Positions 53,349 to 62,735 of a stretch of 64,000 bases of DNA are shown here, one piece after another. The position numbers and the translations under genes were made by a program. This DNA comes from Cyclobacteriaceae bacterium. Lineage in GTDB: Bacteria > Bacteroidota > Bacteroidia > Cytophagales > Cyclobacteriaceae. Every line of letters starts with the position of its first letter. Position 1 is the stretch's first letter. A model generated the notes under the pieces. That model made no database searches. It was not told where the DNA came from and was given only the letters and a program-made list of their open reading frames with translations. The stretch lies in contig JANQPQ010000046.1 in NCBI GenBank assembly GCA_028285445.1, positions 62,001 to 126,000 of the forward strand, in the 5' to 3' direction.

Positions 53349-53729
53349 ATGCTGAATAATGAACTGAAGTTCAAAGTTTGGAACAAAGTGAAAAAGAAGA
53401 TGTACAATTCTGGATCACTATCCTTTTCCAGTGAGAGGCATTCCTTTATGGTGTTTGCCGACAAGGATATTGGCCTTTATAAAGATGATGATATCGAGAT
53501 TATGCAGTTCACTGGCCAAAAGGACAGCAACAACACAGATGTTTACCAGAGAGATATTATCGAGATCGAGTCTAAGCGGTATATAGTAATCTGGGATAAT
53601 AACAAGGGAGGTTGGACCTACACCGATGTTGAACGCCGCATGGTCAGTCACTCCTTTGGTAGAAGTGATGCCAATGATTGTATTGTAGTTGGAAACGAGT
53701 TTGAGACTCCGGAGTTGCTGAACCCGTAG
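53349..53729 (+). CDS. YopX-family protein (orphan phage-type gene)
   Basis: 126 residues of the YopX type: LKFKVWNKVKKKMYNS at the start, then IEIMQFTGQKDSNNTDVYQR with DIIEIES, and the C-terminal IVIWDNNKGGWTY. YopX proteins are usually found in phage and prophage genomes and their function is unknown. Here no other phage gene is adjacent, so this copy is either a remnant or a domesticated gene. A strong bidirectional terminator follows its stop. Confidence 0.8.
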   Translation: MLNNELKFKVWNKVKKKMYNSGSLSFSSERHSFMVFADKDIGLYKDDDIEIMQFTGQKDSNNTDVYQRDIIEIESKRYIVIWDNNKGGWTYTDVERRMVSHSFGRSDANDCIVVGNEFETPELLNP

Positions 53730-53816
53730 AATACAAGACATATCCCTGGATCTTGCAGATTTTCCGATTCCTGCTCTATTGAAATTCTAGTCTCACAAGA
53801 CAGGAGTCATGTCAAC

Positions 53817-53855
53817 AAAAAAAGGCTCTTCTGATTTACAGAGGAGCCTTTTTTT
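53817..53855. terminator. Bidirectional rho-independent terminator
   Basis: The left arm AAAAAAAGGCTCTTCTG (53817-53833) pairs with CAGAGGAGCCTTTTTTT (53839-53855), 17 pairs with one G-T, across a 5-base loop. It serves the yopX gene (plus) and the metalloprotease gene whose stop is at 53861 (minus). Confidence 0.93.
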
Positions 53856-53860
53856 GATTT

Positions 53861-56356
53861 CTAATAATCCTGCCAAGAACACAGCTCCAGGTCGCTTCCT
53901 ATTGGGGAACCAGCCGGAGGAGAAAGAGGGTTTATTTCAACTTCCTCGTTAGGGTTTTTCTGGAAATCTTGAATCTGGGCTATGGCGTAAGACCAGTGGG
54001 CATTCGTTCTGCCATTTACAGACCTTTGAGCTTGTAGCCAGCTTTTAAGTTGATCGATTTTGTAGTAAGCAATAGATCTTACCTGTGAGGCTGCATTTTC
54101 GTTGGCCGCTAACTTCATTAGGTTCTGTAGAATTACGTTGTCAACTACCATCTCTAATTCACCATAGTACCCAATCGTTTTATTGTTTTTCCATGAAGCA
54201 TTGATCATTTCATCCACCACTTCTTGTAATCCAGGATATTTGTTGTCTCTAGCGTGATATTCCACCAACCTTGCCGCTCTTGCCGGATGCAGAATCAAAG
54301 ACACCGTCATGTTGGCGGCTGTTTCTGCAGCGCCTACCGGATCAAACGTAAGGCCCGTTCTAACTCTAAAATTTTCTCGGCCACGATTGTATGCCAAGGG
54401 ACGTGGTGGGATGCTGCTGATTACATTCTCTGGAATAGCGAGCACATCAGGCTTGAGGGCTGAAAGCATGGATTCCAACGCCTGGCGTTGCAAATTAGGA
54501 TCAACCATTTCAGTGGGTTTTAGCACGCCCCCTCTCAAGGCATAGTTGTAATTGAGGCCACCAATTAATTTCACCGTACCCTCCAACTGGTACCTATGAA
54601 AGAAGTAGATTGGTACCAGCACCTCCTCCAACATGGCCATTGGCTCTCCAGTTCTAATGTTCTTTTCTGAGAAGTTCTTAATTGCTGCTGACCTCACACC
54701 GAGCACTCGGGTCAATTCTGCAGCGGCATTGTTTCCATTATCCCATAGGTGCGCACTGGGATGGGCGCCACCAATTGGCCGCGCATCCTGGTCAGAAATG
54801 AAACGAAGGCCGCCGTTAAAGGCATCAGTAAGAATTTTGTTCAAGGCCTCCGCCTCGTTGGTACCATTGGGGAAATCCTGATAGCCATAAGCTATTGCCA
54901 CCTTGTCCCAATCTCCAATTTTATCATCATAGGCACTTGAAAGATCAATTTTGCCATCGGCGGTTAGATTTACCAAAGGGTGGGGGTAATCCATTACCGA
55001 GGCTCGGTTGTTCATGCTTGAAGCAAAATTATGCGATAGCCCAATGGTATGACCAACCTCGTGAGCCGACAATTGCCTGAGCCTGGCCAGGGCCATGGCT
55101 TCCATGTCTGGTGGTACGGTGGTGCCGTCTTCATATGGGGCCAATAGGCCTTCTGCTATTAGAAAGTCTTGTCTAACTCTGAGTGAACCTAAGGTAACGT
55201 GGCCCTTGATAATCTCTCCTGTGCGGGGGTCTCTAACGCTGGAACCATAAGACCACCCCCTGGTTGACCGATGTACCCATTGGATTAAATTATACCGAAC
55301 ATCCATGGGGTCGGCATCTTCAGGTAACATCTCTACCTGGAAGGCATTAATATAACCGGCGGTTTCGAAGGCTTGATTCCACCATCGGGCGCCGTCAAGC
55401 AATGCAGATCTAATGGGCTCCGGTGCTCCTCTATCAAGATAATAAACAATAGGTTCAACTGCCTCACTACGGGCTGCATTGGGGTCTTTCTTTTCTAACC
55501 GATGCCTTGCAATAAACCGCTTTCGGATGTTCTCACTTATAGGGGTTGCATAATCTAAATAAGAGATGCCGTTGTAACCGGCCCTCGGATCAAAGGCCCT
55601 GGGTTCGTAGTTGTTGTCAGGTAGTCTTACAAAAGAATGATGCTGCCTTACAGTAACTGCCTCCGGAGATGGAGTTACGCTTCTGATCCATGCTCCGGTG
55701 GGGTTGCCTTTAAAAGTTAAGGTGGCCTCAAATTCACTGTTGTCTGGGAATGCCTTGGTGCGATCAAGGTAAAGGGCAGACCGATTAACGTCTAAGCTGT
55801 AGTTGCCTTGCCTTCTGCCTCTTAACCTTCCCACTACATTATGAGCATCTCTCAGAAGAAAGCTGGTCAAGTCGATTAGCACTTTGCCATCGGCTTCGTC
55901 ATCTACTTTAAATCCTGCCAATACTGATTGTGCAAAGGCCTGCTCTACCGCATTAACCTCATCCTGGTTATTGGAAATGGCCCGATAAGAATAATTGGGT
56001 TGAACCATAAGTACCTTTTGGCCTGCTCGCTGGAATTTCACAATTCTACTTCTGCCAAGTTGCCCCCTATCCAGGCCAATGTCATTAGACCCTACCCCGG
56101 CAGGCAAAGAGTTCACATAGAGGAATTCCTCATCAAATCGAGAGATTTCCAGGAAGATCTTGTCTTTTTTGGTATCGTGATAAAAGTTGAAGAATCCTTC
56201 ATGCTTAGTCATAGCTGCCACTTTTGACTGATAAGAGCTAGCAGTGTTAAGCGCAGACTGTTCGTTACCTGACTTCGATTTGTTTTTGCGCTGCCCCTCA
56301 ACAGTGAGTACAATGCAAAAGGAGAGGAGTAAAATGGAGAATGCTCTAATGTTCAT
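53861..56356 (-). CDS. Zinc-dependent metalloprotease (DUF5117/DUF4953 type), secreted
   Basis: 831 residues from ATG 56356; a TTG four codons earlier is not used because the ATG begins the signal peptide MNIRAFSILLLSFCIVLTVEG. The N-terminal 270 residues contain YHDTKKDKIFLEISRFDEEF and VNSLPAGVGSNDIGLDRGQL, typical of the DUF5118/5117 part. The zinc site LSAHEVGHTIGLSHNFASS has the full HExxHxxGxxH pattern of metzincin-like enzymes, followed by a conserved SVMDYPHP Met-turn region. The family is large, secreted and widespread in Bacteroidota. Confidence 0.92.
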   Translation of the reverse strand: MNIRAFSILLLSFCIVLTVEGQRKNKSKSGNEQSALNTASSYQSKVAAMTKHEGFFNFYHDTKKDKIFLEISRFDEEFLYVNSLPAGVGSNDIGLDRGQLGRSRIVKFQRAGQKVLMVQPNYSYRAISNNQDEVNAVEQAFAQSVLAGFKVDDEADGKVLIDLTSFLLRDAHNVVGRLRGRRQGNYSLDVNRSALYLDRTKAFPDNSEFEATLTFKGNPTGAWIRSVTPSPEAVTVRQHHSFVRLPDNNYEPRAFDPRAGYNGISYLDYATPISENIRKRFIARHRLEKKDPNAARSEAVEPIVYYLDRGAPEPIRSALLDGARWWNQAFETAGYINAFQVEMLPEDADPMDVRYNLIQWVHRSTRGWSYGSSVRDPRTGEIIKGHVTLGSLRVRQDFLIAEGLLAPYEDGTTVPPDMEAMALARLRQLSAHEVGHTIGLSHNFASSMNNRASVMDYPHPLVNLTADGKIDLSSAYDDKIGDWDKVAIAYGYQDFPNGTNEAEALNKILTDAFNGGLRFISDQDARPIGGAHPSAHLWDNGNNAAAELTRVLGVRSAAIKNFSEKNIRTGEPMAMLEEVLVPIYFFHRYQLEGTVKLIGGLNYNYALRGGVLKPTEMVDPNLQRQALESMLSALKPDVLAIPENVISSIPPRPLAYNRGRENFRVRTGLTFDPVGAAETAANMTVSLILHPARAARLVEYHARDNKYPGLQEVVDEMINASWKNNKTIGYYGELEMVVDNVILQNLMKLAANENAASQVRSIAYYKIDQLKSWLQAQRSVNGRTNAHWSYAIAQIQDFQKNPNEEVEINPLSPPAGSPIGSDLELCSWQDY

Positions 56357-56456
56357 GGTTGGTTGCAATTATAGCGTGACTGGTTCCAGTTAAGATTAGT
56401 AAGAACTGGAATTTACGAATGTTTAGGGATTTTGGTAAGAGGAATATTGCAGATGG

Positions 56457-57701
56457 TTACTGCTTTAATGCTGACTGCAAAGCGGAAAGATCTGGTTCAT
56501 GGGTCCTGCCTCTTTCCTTCTCCATTTCGTAAATCACTCGGCCCAGATTGCCAAAAAACGGCAGGCCAATCTCCTCGTACTGGTAATTGCCATCATTATA
56601 TGTTTCGTTTTCATTTACATGAATGGTGGCAGCCAAAAAGAACTCAATGTTGTTCTCGAAATCTACGATGTAGCTGATGTCTGTTAAGAAGCCGTAGGCC
56701 CAACCAACCTTGTTGAAGATCCGAATATGCTTTGGGATTTCAGTATCCTCATCCTTATCTCCGTAGATGAAGAATTTAACGTAGTTATCTTGTTTTTCGT
56801 AAGTGGGGTAGTCACTCTCTTCCGGAAGCATGCTCATATTCCGATACAGGAATGCATAATCAGCTTCGCTAATATTGAAGCCTTTTCCATCTTCGGGAAA
56901 CATTACACTTTTTAGAATATCATGTAGATCTCGCAAACTGATGTAATTCTTCACGCCAAAATCAAAAGGCGCGTTAACCAATTCATCTTGCTTGTTAACG
57001 TGAGCAACACCAAGCTTTTCATTTGCCAACCCCCGATCTAGTGAGGTATTGCTGTGCTGAGCATCCTGCTTATATATGTCTCGGTCTCCCACATAGAAAG
57101 TAAAGGGGTTGGTGTGTTGATTATCTTCAAAATTGAAAGGGAAGCCCTCTGGCCCTAATCTATGGACGATCCTGGAACTGGCAAACCCTTTTTCATGCAG
57201 TCTGCTGTTGAATTCTTGCTGACCCATAAATTCATAAAGCCGGTTATTTGCATCATTGTCGCTAACCACAAAAATTTTTCGTATGTAATGGGCAACGGAA
57301 GGTAAGCCATTAGTGGCGGTACTGTCCGTTTCCACCGCCACCTGCGGAGGTTTGATGGAATCAATCCTTAACGTGGTATTGCGGTCAAGATCAGCTATTT
57401 CCAGCTCATGCAGTTTCTCAAGTGCCAGAAACGCGGCCGGCATTTTAACCGTAGAGGCAGGATAGAAATATTCGGAGGTATCAACACCGAACTCATAACT
57501 GGTAAACCGGGGTTTATTATTTTCGTCTCTGTTTATCTGTGTATAGATAATTTGCACACGATATTTTTGGTCTTCTGTTACTTCTTTGAAGTAGTTCGGG
57601 TTGTCAGAAATTGCTTTTTGCAAGGGGTTCATTTCTGAATTGTTGCAACTGAGGTTGAGTATGGAAAGCGCTACTGCCCAAAAGAATATCCTGATCTTCA
57701 T
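56457..57701 (-). CDS. Class A beta-lactamase-like serine hydrolase lipoprotein
   Basis: 414 residues with a lipoprotein leader (MKIRIFFWAVALSILNLSCN, Cys19). Motifs: Ser83-x-x-Lys86 in YPASTVKMPAAF, Ser147-Asp148-Asn149 in IFVVSDNDANNRL, and KVG in FNKVGWAYGF near residue 340 at the KTG position. The fold is that of class A-type beta-lactamases (PF13354), but the 414-residue length and insertions make hydrolysis of antibiotics unlikely to be the main role. It starts 3 bases after the tag gene stop and is probably cotranscribed with it. Confidence 0.85.
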   Translation of the reverse strand: MKIRIFFWAVALSILNLSCNNSEMNPLQKAISDNPNYFKEVTEDQKYRVQIIYTQINRDENNKPRFTSYEFGVDTSEYFYPASTVKMPAAFLALEKLHELEIADLDRNTTLRIDSIKPPQVAVETDSTATNGLPSVAHYIRKIFVVSDNDANNRLYEFMGQQEFNSRLHEKGFASSRIVHRLGPEGFPFNFEDNQHTNPFTFYVGDRDIYKQDAQHSNTSLDRGLANEKLGVAHVNKQDELVNAPFDFGVKNYISLRDLHDILKSVMFPEDGKGFNISEADYAFLYRNMSMLPEESDYPTYEKQDNYVKFFIYGDKDEDTEIPKHIRIFNKVGWAYGFLTDISYIVDFENNIEFFLAATIHVNENETYNDGNYQYEEIGLPFFGNLGRVIYEMEKERGRTHEPDLSALQSALKQ

Positions 57702-57704
57702 ACA

Positions 57705-58283
57705 TTATTTTTTTGGCATTTTCCTGTAACGGAAGCAATCGATGGTATGGTCGTTTACTAGGCCACAGGCTTGCATATAGGCATACATGATGGTGCTGCC
57801 AACAAATTTGAATCCTCTTTTTTTCAGGTCTTTACTGAGAGCATCAGATTCTGCGGTAGTTGCCGGTACCTGCGAGAGCTTTTTCCACGCATTTGTGATG
57901 GGCTTACCACCAACGAATGACCACACATATTTATCAAACGAGCCGAATTCCTTCTGTACTTCAAGGAAGGCCTTCGCATTGATAACGGCGCCTCTTACCT
58001 TCAGCTTGTTTTTGACGATACCATCGTTTTGAAGGAGCTTTTGAATTTTGTTTTCCGTAAACCGGCTGACCTTCAAAGCATCAAAATGAGCAAACGCCTT
58101 CCTATATCCTTCTCTTTTCTTAAGGATTGTACTCCAGCTTAGCCCGGCTTGGGCGCCTTCCAGAATTAGAAACTCGAAATGAACCTGGTCGTCATGAACG
58201 GGCACCCCCCACTCCTCATCGTGATATTTCGTGTAGGCATCGAATTCTCCTTCAACCCATCCACATCTCTTTTTATTAGCCAT
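57705..58283 (-). CDS. tag: DNA-3-methyladenine glycosylase I
   Basis: 192 residues. The pattern is that of TAG: KKRCGWVEGEFDAYTKYHDE with EWGVPVHDDQ, EGAQAGLSWSTILKKREGYR, and GFKFVGSTIMYAYMQACGLV with NDHTIDCF at the end. The N-terminal Cys and His with the C-terminal His and Cys form the zinc site of the family. It removes 3-methyladenine from alkylated DNA in base excision repair. The following gene begins 3 bases after its stop. Confidence 0.95.
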   Translation of the reverse strand: MANKKRCGWVEGEFDAYTKYHDEEWGVPVHDDQVHFEFLILEGAQAGLSWSTILKKREGYRKAFAHFDALKVSRFTENKIQKLLQNDGIVKNKLKVRGAVINAKAFLEVQKEFGSFDKYVWSFVGGKPITNAWKKLSQVPATTAESDALSKDLKKRGFKFVGSTIMYAYMQACGLVNDHTIDCFRYRKMPKK

Positions 58284-58347
58284 AAAATTGATGTAACAAT
58301 ACCTTCTAAAAATAAGTAAATTACCACTATGATAAGCAATTTAATCT

Positions 58348-59727
58348 GTGGCTAGATTGCTTCAGTATAGCGTTGTTATGGGCTGGTTGGCTTTTAGCTT
58401 GGTCGGGTGCGACGAGCCCGATTTACCATATAGCTATGAGCCTCCTTTAAGTCCTTATGAGGGTTACAAGCGGAGCATTCTAGAAGCTAAGATAGATTCT
58501 ACAGCCATGGGATTTCAATGGCTGCAAGCTGGCGAAATGGCCCTCTATGATTCAAGTCACTACCAAACGCCATTTCGGGAAATGGGGTTTTTTCGGGCAG
58601 AGAGGCCAACTGCCAGAGGGTTTAGAATCCTACCAAAACTGGGGCAGGAGATTAATGTGCAAGTTGCAAATGTCACGAACCCCCGTGCGCAGATATTCCT
58701 TGACATTTTTGAAGAGATTGAAGATAGCCTCAAACGTTTTAAGCGAGTAATTTCTGCAGATAGCGTTTTGAGCCTAAAGTATGAAGTCGCTAACTCGCGA
58801 CCTCATATTATCCGGCTACAGCCTGAGCTGCTGGTATCCACCAGCTACACAGTGAGTATTGTTACTGCCCCAAGTTTGGCGTTCCCGGTTTCCGGTAAGA
58901 ATTACAGGGCGATAGGTAGTGTTTGGGGAGATCCGCGCGATGGAGGCCGTCGGCGTCATGAGGGAATAGACATTTTTGCCAAAAGGGGCACCCCGGTGGT
59001 GGCTTCCTCAGAAGGCAGGGTTTCTTTTGTGGGTGTAAGAGGTTTGGGGGGCAAGGTCGTTTGGCTTCGTGACAATAAGCGCCGTCAGTCATTATATTAT
59101 GCCCACCTGGATAGCCAAATGGTGAGTAGGAATCAACGTGTAAAGGTTGGCGATACCCTGGGCCTCGTCGGCAACACCGGCAACGCACGATCTACCCCAC
59201 CCCACTTGCATTTTGGTATATATAGATCGGGCCGTGGTGCAGTGGATCCTTACCCGCATGTAAGAGCCTTGAACCAGGAAGTTGCTGACATCATTTCTGA
59301 TACAACCATGCTTGGTTTCTGGATGACAGCAACCACTCCGGCCAAAGTATATGAACAGGCATCTACCAGGGCAGACTTTAGTGAGGTGCTGCAAAAGACA
59401 ACTCCCTTCTATGTTTTGGGTGCCGTAAGAAATTGGTATCGCGTGGTTACTCCCGCAGGGGAGGTGGGCTATGTTAGGGCGCGCCAGGTAGGGCCTATTA
59501 AAACGGCAAGTGCAGAATCTTTTGAAACGGCCAGGTACCTGGGGGAATCACCCGACTCTTTGGCGATGCCTATTGACAGGATAGATCCACACGATTCCGT
59601 TACGGTCTTAGGTAATTATGGCGATTTCGCGTTGGTGGAGACCAGCCAGGGATTAACAGGTTGGTTATTACCTGAGGCAATACCCTCCACCGACAGCGCG
59701 TTACCTGCGGGGGGAGCCGATCAATAG
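58348..59727 (+). CDS. M23 (LytM) peptidase lipoprotein with SH3-like C-terminus
   Basis: 459 residues from GTG 58348, since an in-frame TAA lies two codons before it. The leader ends at the good lipobox LVGC (Cys21). Residues 185-305 are the M23 domain: RRRHEGIDIFAKRGTPV (His and Asp ligands), YYAHLDSQMVSRNQRVKVGD, and STPPHLHFGIYRSG (HxH). Residues about 325-450 resemble SH3-type domains (VYEQASTRADFSEVLQK, GLTGWLLPEA). It is a predicted zinc endopeptidase acting on peptidoglycan. Confidence 0.9.
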   Translation: MARLLQYSVVMGWLAFSLVGCDEPDLPYSYEPPLSPYEGYKRSILEAKIDSTAMGFQWLQAGEMALYDSSHYQTPFREMGFFRAERPTARGFRILPKLGQEINVQVANVTNPRAQIFLDIFEEIEDSLKRFKRVISADSVLSLKYEVANSRPHIIRLQPELLVSTSYTVSIVTAPSLAFPVSGKNYRAIGSVWGDPRDGGRRRHEGIDIFAKRGTPVVASSEGRVSFVGVRGLGGKVVWLRDNKRRQSLYYAHLDSQMVSRNQRVKVGDTLGLVGNTGNARSTPPHLHFGIYRSGRGAVDPYPHVRALNQEVADIISDTTMLGFWMTATTPAKVYEQASTRADFSEVLQKTTPFYVLGAVRNWYRVVTPAGEVGYVRARQVGPIKTASAESFETARYLGESPDSLAMPIDRIDPHDSVTVLGNYGDFALVETSQGLTGWLLPEAIPSTDSALPAGGADQ

Positions 59728-59815
59728 CGGCTCTTCAAAATAAATTAGACAATCTGGAAACCTGTTAAAGTCAAGCCTGTCTTTGGGCTGTATTACAACT
59801 TATTTACCAAACAAC

Positions 59816-62167
59816 ATGGGCTCAAAAACTCAAATTTTATTCACAGCAGTAATCTTGCTTGGCCAGGCAGCGATGGCCCAAGACCTAACCCAAACTATTC
59901 GGGGAAAGGTGCTGGATGCTCAATCGAAATCACCGGTAATTGGCGCCAACGTGGTTTTGCTAGGTTCGGATCCTCTCAAAGGCAGCGTTACTGACATTGA
60001 CGGAAATTTTAGAATCGAGGAGGTGAAAGTGGGTAGGCACAACCTCAAAATAACATTTATTGGCTATGAAGACCTGGTCATTCCGGAATTGCTGGTAGGT
60101 GCTGGCAAAGAGGTGGTTTTGGATATTGACCTCACAGAATCGCTAATTACTATGGAGGAGTTGGTGATTGAGGCAGAACAGGAGAAAGGTAAGCCGCTAA
60201 ATGAGATGGCTACTGTAAGTGCTCTTTCATTTAGTGTAGAGGAAACATCCAGATATGCCGCCACATTTGATGATCCGGCAAGGGCTGCATTGTCATTTGC
60301 CGGAGTTAGAGGTGGTGGTGACGACGTGCTTAACGAGATAGTCATCAGAGGGAATTCACCCCGAGGCCTGCTTTGGCGCATTGAGGGCATAGAGGTACCC
60401 AATCCCAACCACTTTGCGGAGGACGGTGCCTCGGGAGGTGGTATCAGTATGCTAAGCTCAAGTGTGCTTAGCAATTCTGACTTTTTTACCGGGGCATTTC
60501 CAGCTGAGTATGGTAATGCGCTATCTGGTGTGTTCGACATAAAGCTACGTAAGGGGAATAATGAGAAAAGAGAATATGCTGCTCAGGCCGGGTTGCTCGG
60601 TGTGGCTTTTGCCGCCGAAGGGCCCTTAGGTTCGGACTCCAAGGGCTCATACCTGGCCAATTATCGCTATTCTACCCTGGCACTTTTTGACAACATTGGT
60701 ATCAAAATTTTAGATGAAAGCGAAGAAATAGTTTTCCAGGATCTTTCATTTAAGGTGCATCTGCCGACCGAAAAAATGGGCTCATTTTCAATTTGGGGAT
60801 TGGGCGGAGCCAGTGAAGATATTCTGAAGCCAATTATTGAAAATGGCGAATTCAACAATGAGCAGTTTTATACGCGGCTAGGTGTTGGTGGAATATCAAA
60901 TATCTTCTTCCTCAATAAGAATACTTACCTCGAATCTCAGATTTCATATTCTGCTCACCAAAGTGAGTATGAGTACGATTCGCTGGGAGTGAAGACTTTC
61001 GAAACGGAGAACTTCATCAATACGGCATTACGTGGTTCAGTATTATTGAATAAGAAGTTTAACGCCAGACATACTTTGCGCACCGGCGTTGTTTTTAGTC
61101 ACTTGGGTTACGACCTGCATTCGGAGTACTTCAGTTTTCGACAGCAGCGCTTGATTACCGAACTCGATCAGGAAGGATCAAGCCAGTTTATGCGCTCTTA
61201 TGCGCAATGGAATTTTCGGCCCTCTGAAACAGTTACACTAAATTCCGGGTTGCACTATACCCGCTTCTTTCTAAATGGAAGGGAATCACTGGAACCTAGA
61301 TTTGGAGCGAAATGGGCATTTACCCCAAGTCAGTCAATAAGTGCTGGTATTGGAGTACATAGCAGGCTTGAGACGTTGTCACTGTACCTGGCTCAGGAAG
61401 AAGTAGGTGATGGCACCTTTGTTCAACCTAATAAGAATCTTGACATAACTAAAGCACGGCATTATGTAATCGGCTACGAGAACCAGTTGAAGAGTGATCT
61501 CCGATTTAAAGCGGAAGTTTACTACCAGGATTTATATGATGTACCCATTCGGCCGGCATCTGCTACCAATCCCTGGGAAAGAACATTCTCTTCGCTAAAT
61601 GAGTTTTCAGGATTTACAACAGACACCTTGGTTGCGAATGGAACCGGTACTAACTATGGCATTGAGTTAACGCTGGAGAAATTCTTCACTAAGGGCTATT
61701 ACTTCATGGTTACCGGTTCTTTGTTTGAGTCTAAATATGTTGCTGCCGATGGGATAGAAAGAGACACCAGATTCAATGGAAATTTTGTAAACAATATTAT
61801 CGCCGGAAAAGAGTTTAAGGTAGGAAGAAATGGCAACAACCTGATTGCCATCAATACCAGAATGATTTGGGCAGGGAATAATAGAGTAGTGCCGATTGAC
61901 TTGGAAATGTCTCGACAACGGGGCGGAACATATTACGACTTCGACAACTCGTTTAGCGAAAGGCTGCAGGATTATTGGCGACTCGACTTTGGAATTTCAT
62001 ACCGCAAGAACAAAGGCAAACACTCAAGTATAGTGGCCTTGAACGTGCAGAATGTTACCGGACGTTACAACGTTAGCGAACACTTCTACAGTCGGCGTGC
62101 TGATGAGATCCGGTTCGAGGAACAACTCGGCTTATTTCCCAACCTTAGTTATCGAATAGAATTTTAA
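59816..62167 (+). CDS. TonB-dependent receptor with CarboxypepD_reg-like N-terminus
   Basis: 783 residues from ATG 59816; an upstream TTG is not needed. Signal peptide MGSKTQILFTAVILLGQAAMA, then the regulatory-like beta domain (TIRGKVLDAQSKSPVIGANV, GSVTDIDGNFRIEEVKVGRH). A plug follows at about 130-260 (DVLNEIVIRGNSPRGLLWRI, EGIEVPNPNHFAE, FFTGAFPAEYGNALSGVFDI), and then a beta-barrel to the end (LFPNLSYRIEF). The length is near the short end for such receptors. No SusD partner is adjacent, so this is probably not a SusCD pair. The ligand is unknown. The first NTF2-like gene begins 9 bases later. Confidence 0.93.
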   Translation: MGSKTQILFTAVILLGQAAMAQDLTQTIRGKVLDAQSKSPVIGANVVLLGSDPLKGSVTDIDGNFRIEEVKVGRHNLKITFIGYEDLVIPELLVGAGKEVVLDIDLTESLITMEELVIEAEQEKGKPLNEMATVSALSFSVEETSRYAATFDDPARAALSFAGVRGGGDDVLNEIVIRGNSPRGLLWRIEGIEVPNPNHFAEDGASGGGISMLSSSVLSNSDFFTGAFPAEYGNALSGVFDIKLRKGNNEKREYAAQAGLLGVAFAAEGPLGSDSKGSYLANYRYSTLALFDNIGIKILDESEEIVFQDLSFKVHLPTEKMGSFSIWGLGGASEDILKPIIENGEFNNEQFYTRLGVGGISNIFFLNKNTYLESQISYSAHQSEYEYDSLGVKTFETENFINTALRGSVLLNKKFNARHTLRTGVVFSHLGYDLHSEYFSFRQQRLITELDQEGSSQFMRSYAQWNFRPSETVTLNSGLHYTRFFLNGRESLEPRFGAKWAFTPSQSISAGIGVHSRLETLSLYLAQEEVGDGTFVQPNKNLDITKARHYVIGYENQLKSDLRFKAEVYYQDLYDVPIRPASATNPWERTFSSLNEFSGFTTDTLVANGTGTNYGIELTLEKFFTKGYYFMVTGSLFESKYVAADGIERDTRFNGNFVNNIIAGKEFKVGRNGNNLIAINTRMIWAGNNRVVPIDLEMSRQRGGTYYDFDNSFSERLQDYWRLDFGISYRKNKGKHSSIVALNVQNVTGRYNVSEHFYSRRADEIRFEEQLGLFPNLSYRIEF

Positions 62168-62176
62168 TCTGAGAAT

Positions 62177-62587
62177 ATGAAATCCCGATTATTAGACCTG
62201 GAAGTGCAAAGGAATAACCTCATGCAAGGCCTGGAGCAAAATGACATTAAATTGCTTCGTAGCCTCATCGCAAAGAATGCTACCTTCCATTTTAATCAAG
62301 GCCCGGAAACGACCTTAGACAATTACAATCTTTCAAACCTGGTGCCCTTGGTTCAAAAGTATATTAAGGAATTTGGTAGATACATGGACCATGTGCGTGA
62401 AGGCGACAATTGGGCCGTGGAGCATGCTCACTTTACATCCAAGGTGCTAGAGAATGGATCTCAAACTACGGCCCATTATCAGGGCAAGTACAACTTGTTA
62501 TGGCAAAAAGATGATGTTCACAACTGGCGCATAGCCAAAATATCCTGCATTTTTAACCGCCCGATTTCGCGCCCCAAGGTGGCTTGA
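62177..62587 (+). CDS. NTF2/SnoaL-like protein 1
   Basis: 136 residues. The pattern is the NTF2-like cone fold: helix LEVQRNNLMQGLEQNDIKLL, RSLIAKNATFHF, then GDNWAVEHAHFTSKVLENGS, YQGKYNLLWQKDDVHNWRI and a final strand. No catalytic residues are evident. It begins 9 bases after the TonB receptor stop, so cotranscription is likely. It is clearly related to the next gene (62736), sharing NWAVE, F-x-SK, GKY and the final N/I-WR. Confidence 0.75.
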   Translation: MKSRLLDLEVQRNNLMQGLEQNDIKLLRSLIAKNATFHFNQGPETTLDNYNLSNLVPLVQKYIKEFGRYMDHVREGDNWAVEHAHFTSKVLENGSQTTAHYQGKYNLLWQKDDVHNWRIAKISCIFNRPISRPKVA

Positions 62588-62735
62588 GGTTGAGGATTTT
62601 GCAGTTTAAAAAACGCTAAAGCGATTCAACTTCACATTAAGGAAATATTTATTTCTTTTTCCTATATTAAAGAATGAATGCCCCAGGAAGGTTGGGGCTC
62701 CGTTCTTCCCACATCTTTAACCAAAGAATTTGCTT

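Noticed and set aside
53349-53729. A possible prophage around the YopX gene
   Set aside because: Neighbours are DoxX and a metalloprotease; no integrase, capsid, lysis or attachment sites are visible.
60064-60540. 158-codon open frame antisense to the TonB receptor plug
   Set aside because: Low-complexity Ser/Pro-rich translation, opposite a well-supported plug domain.
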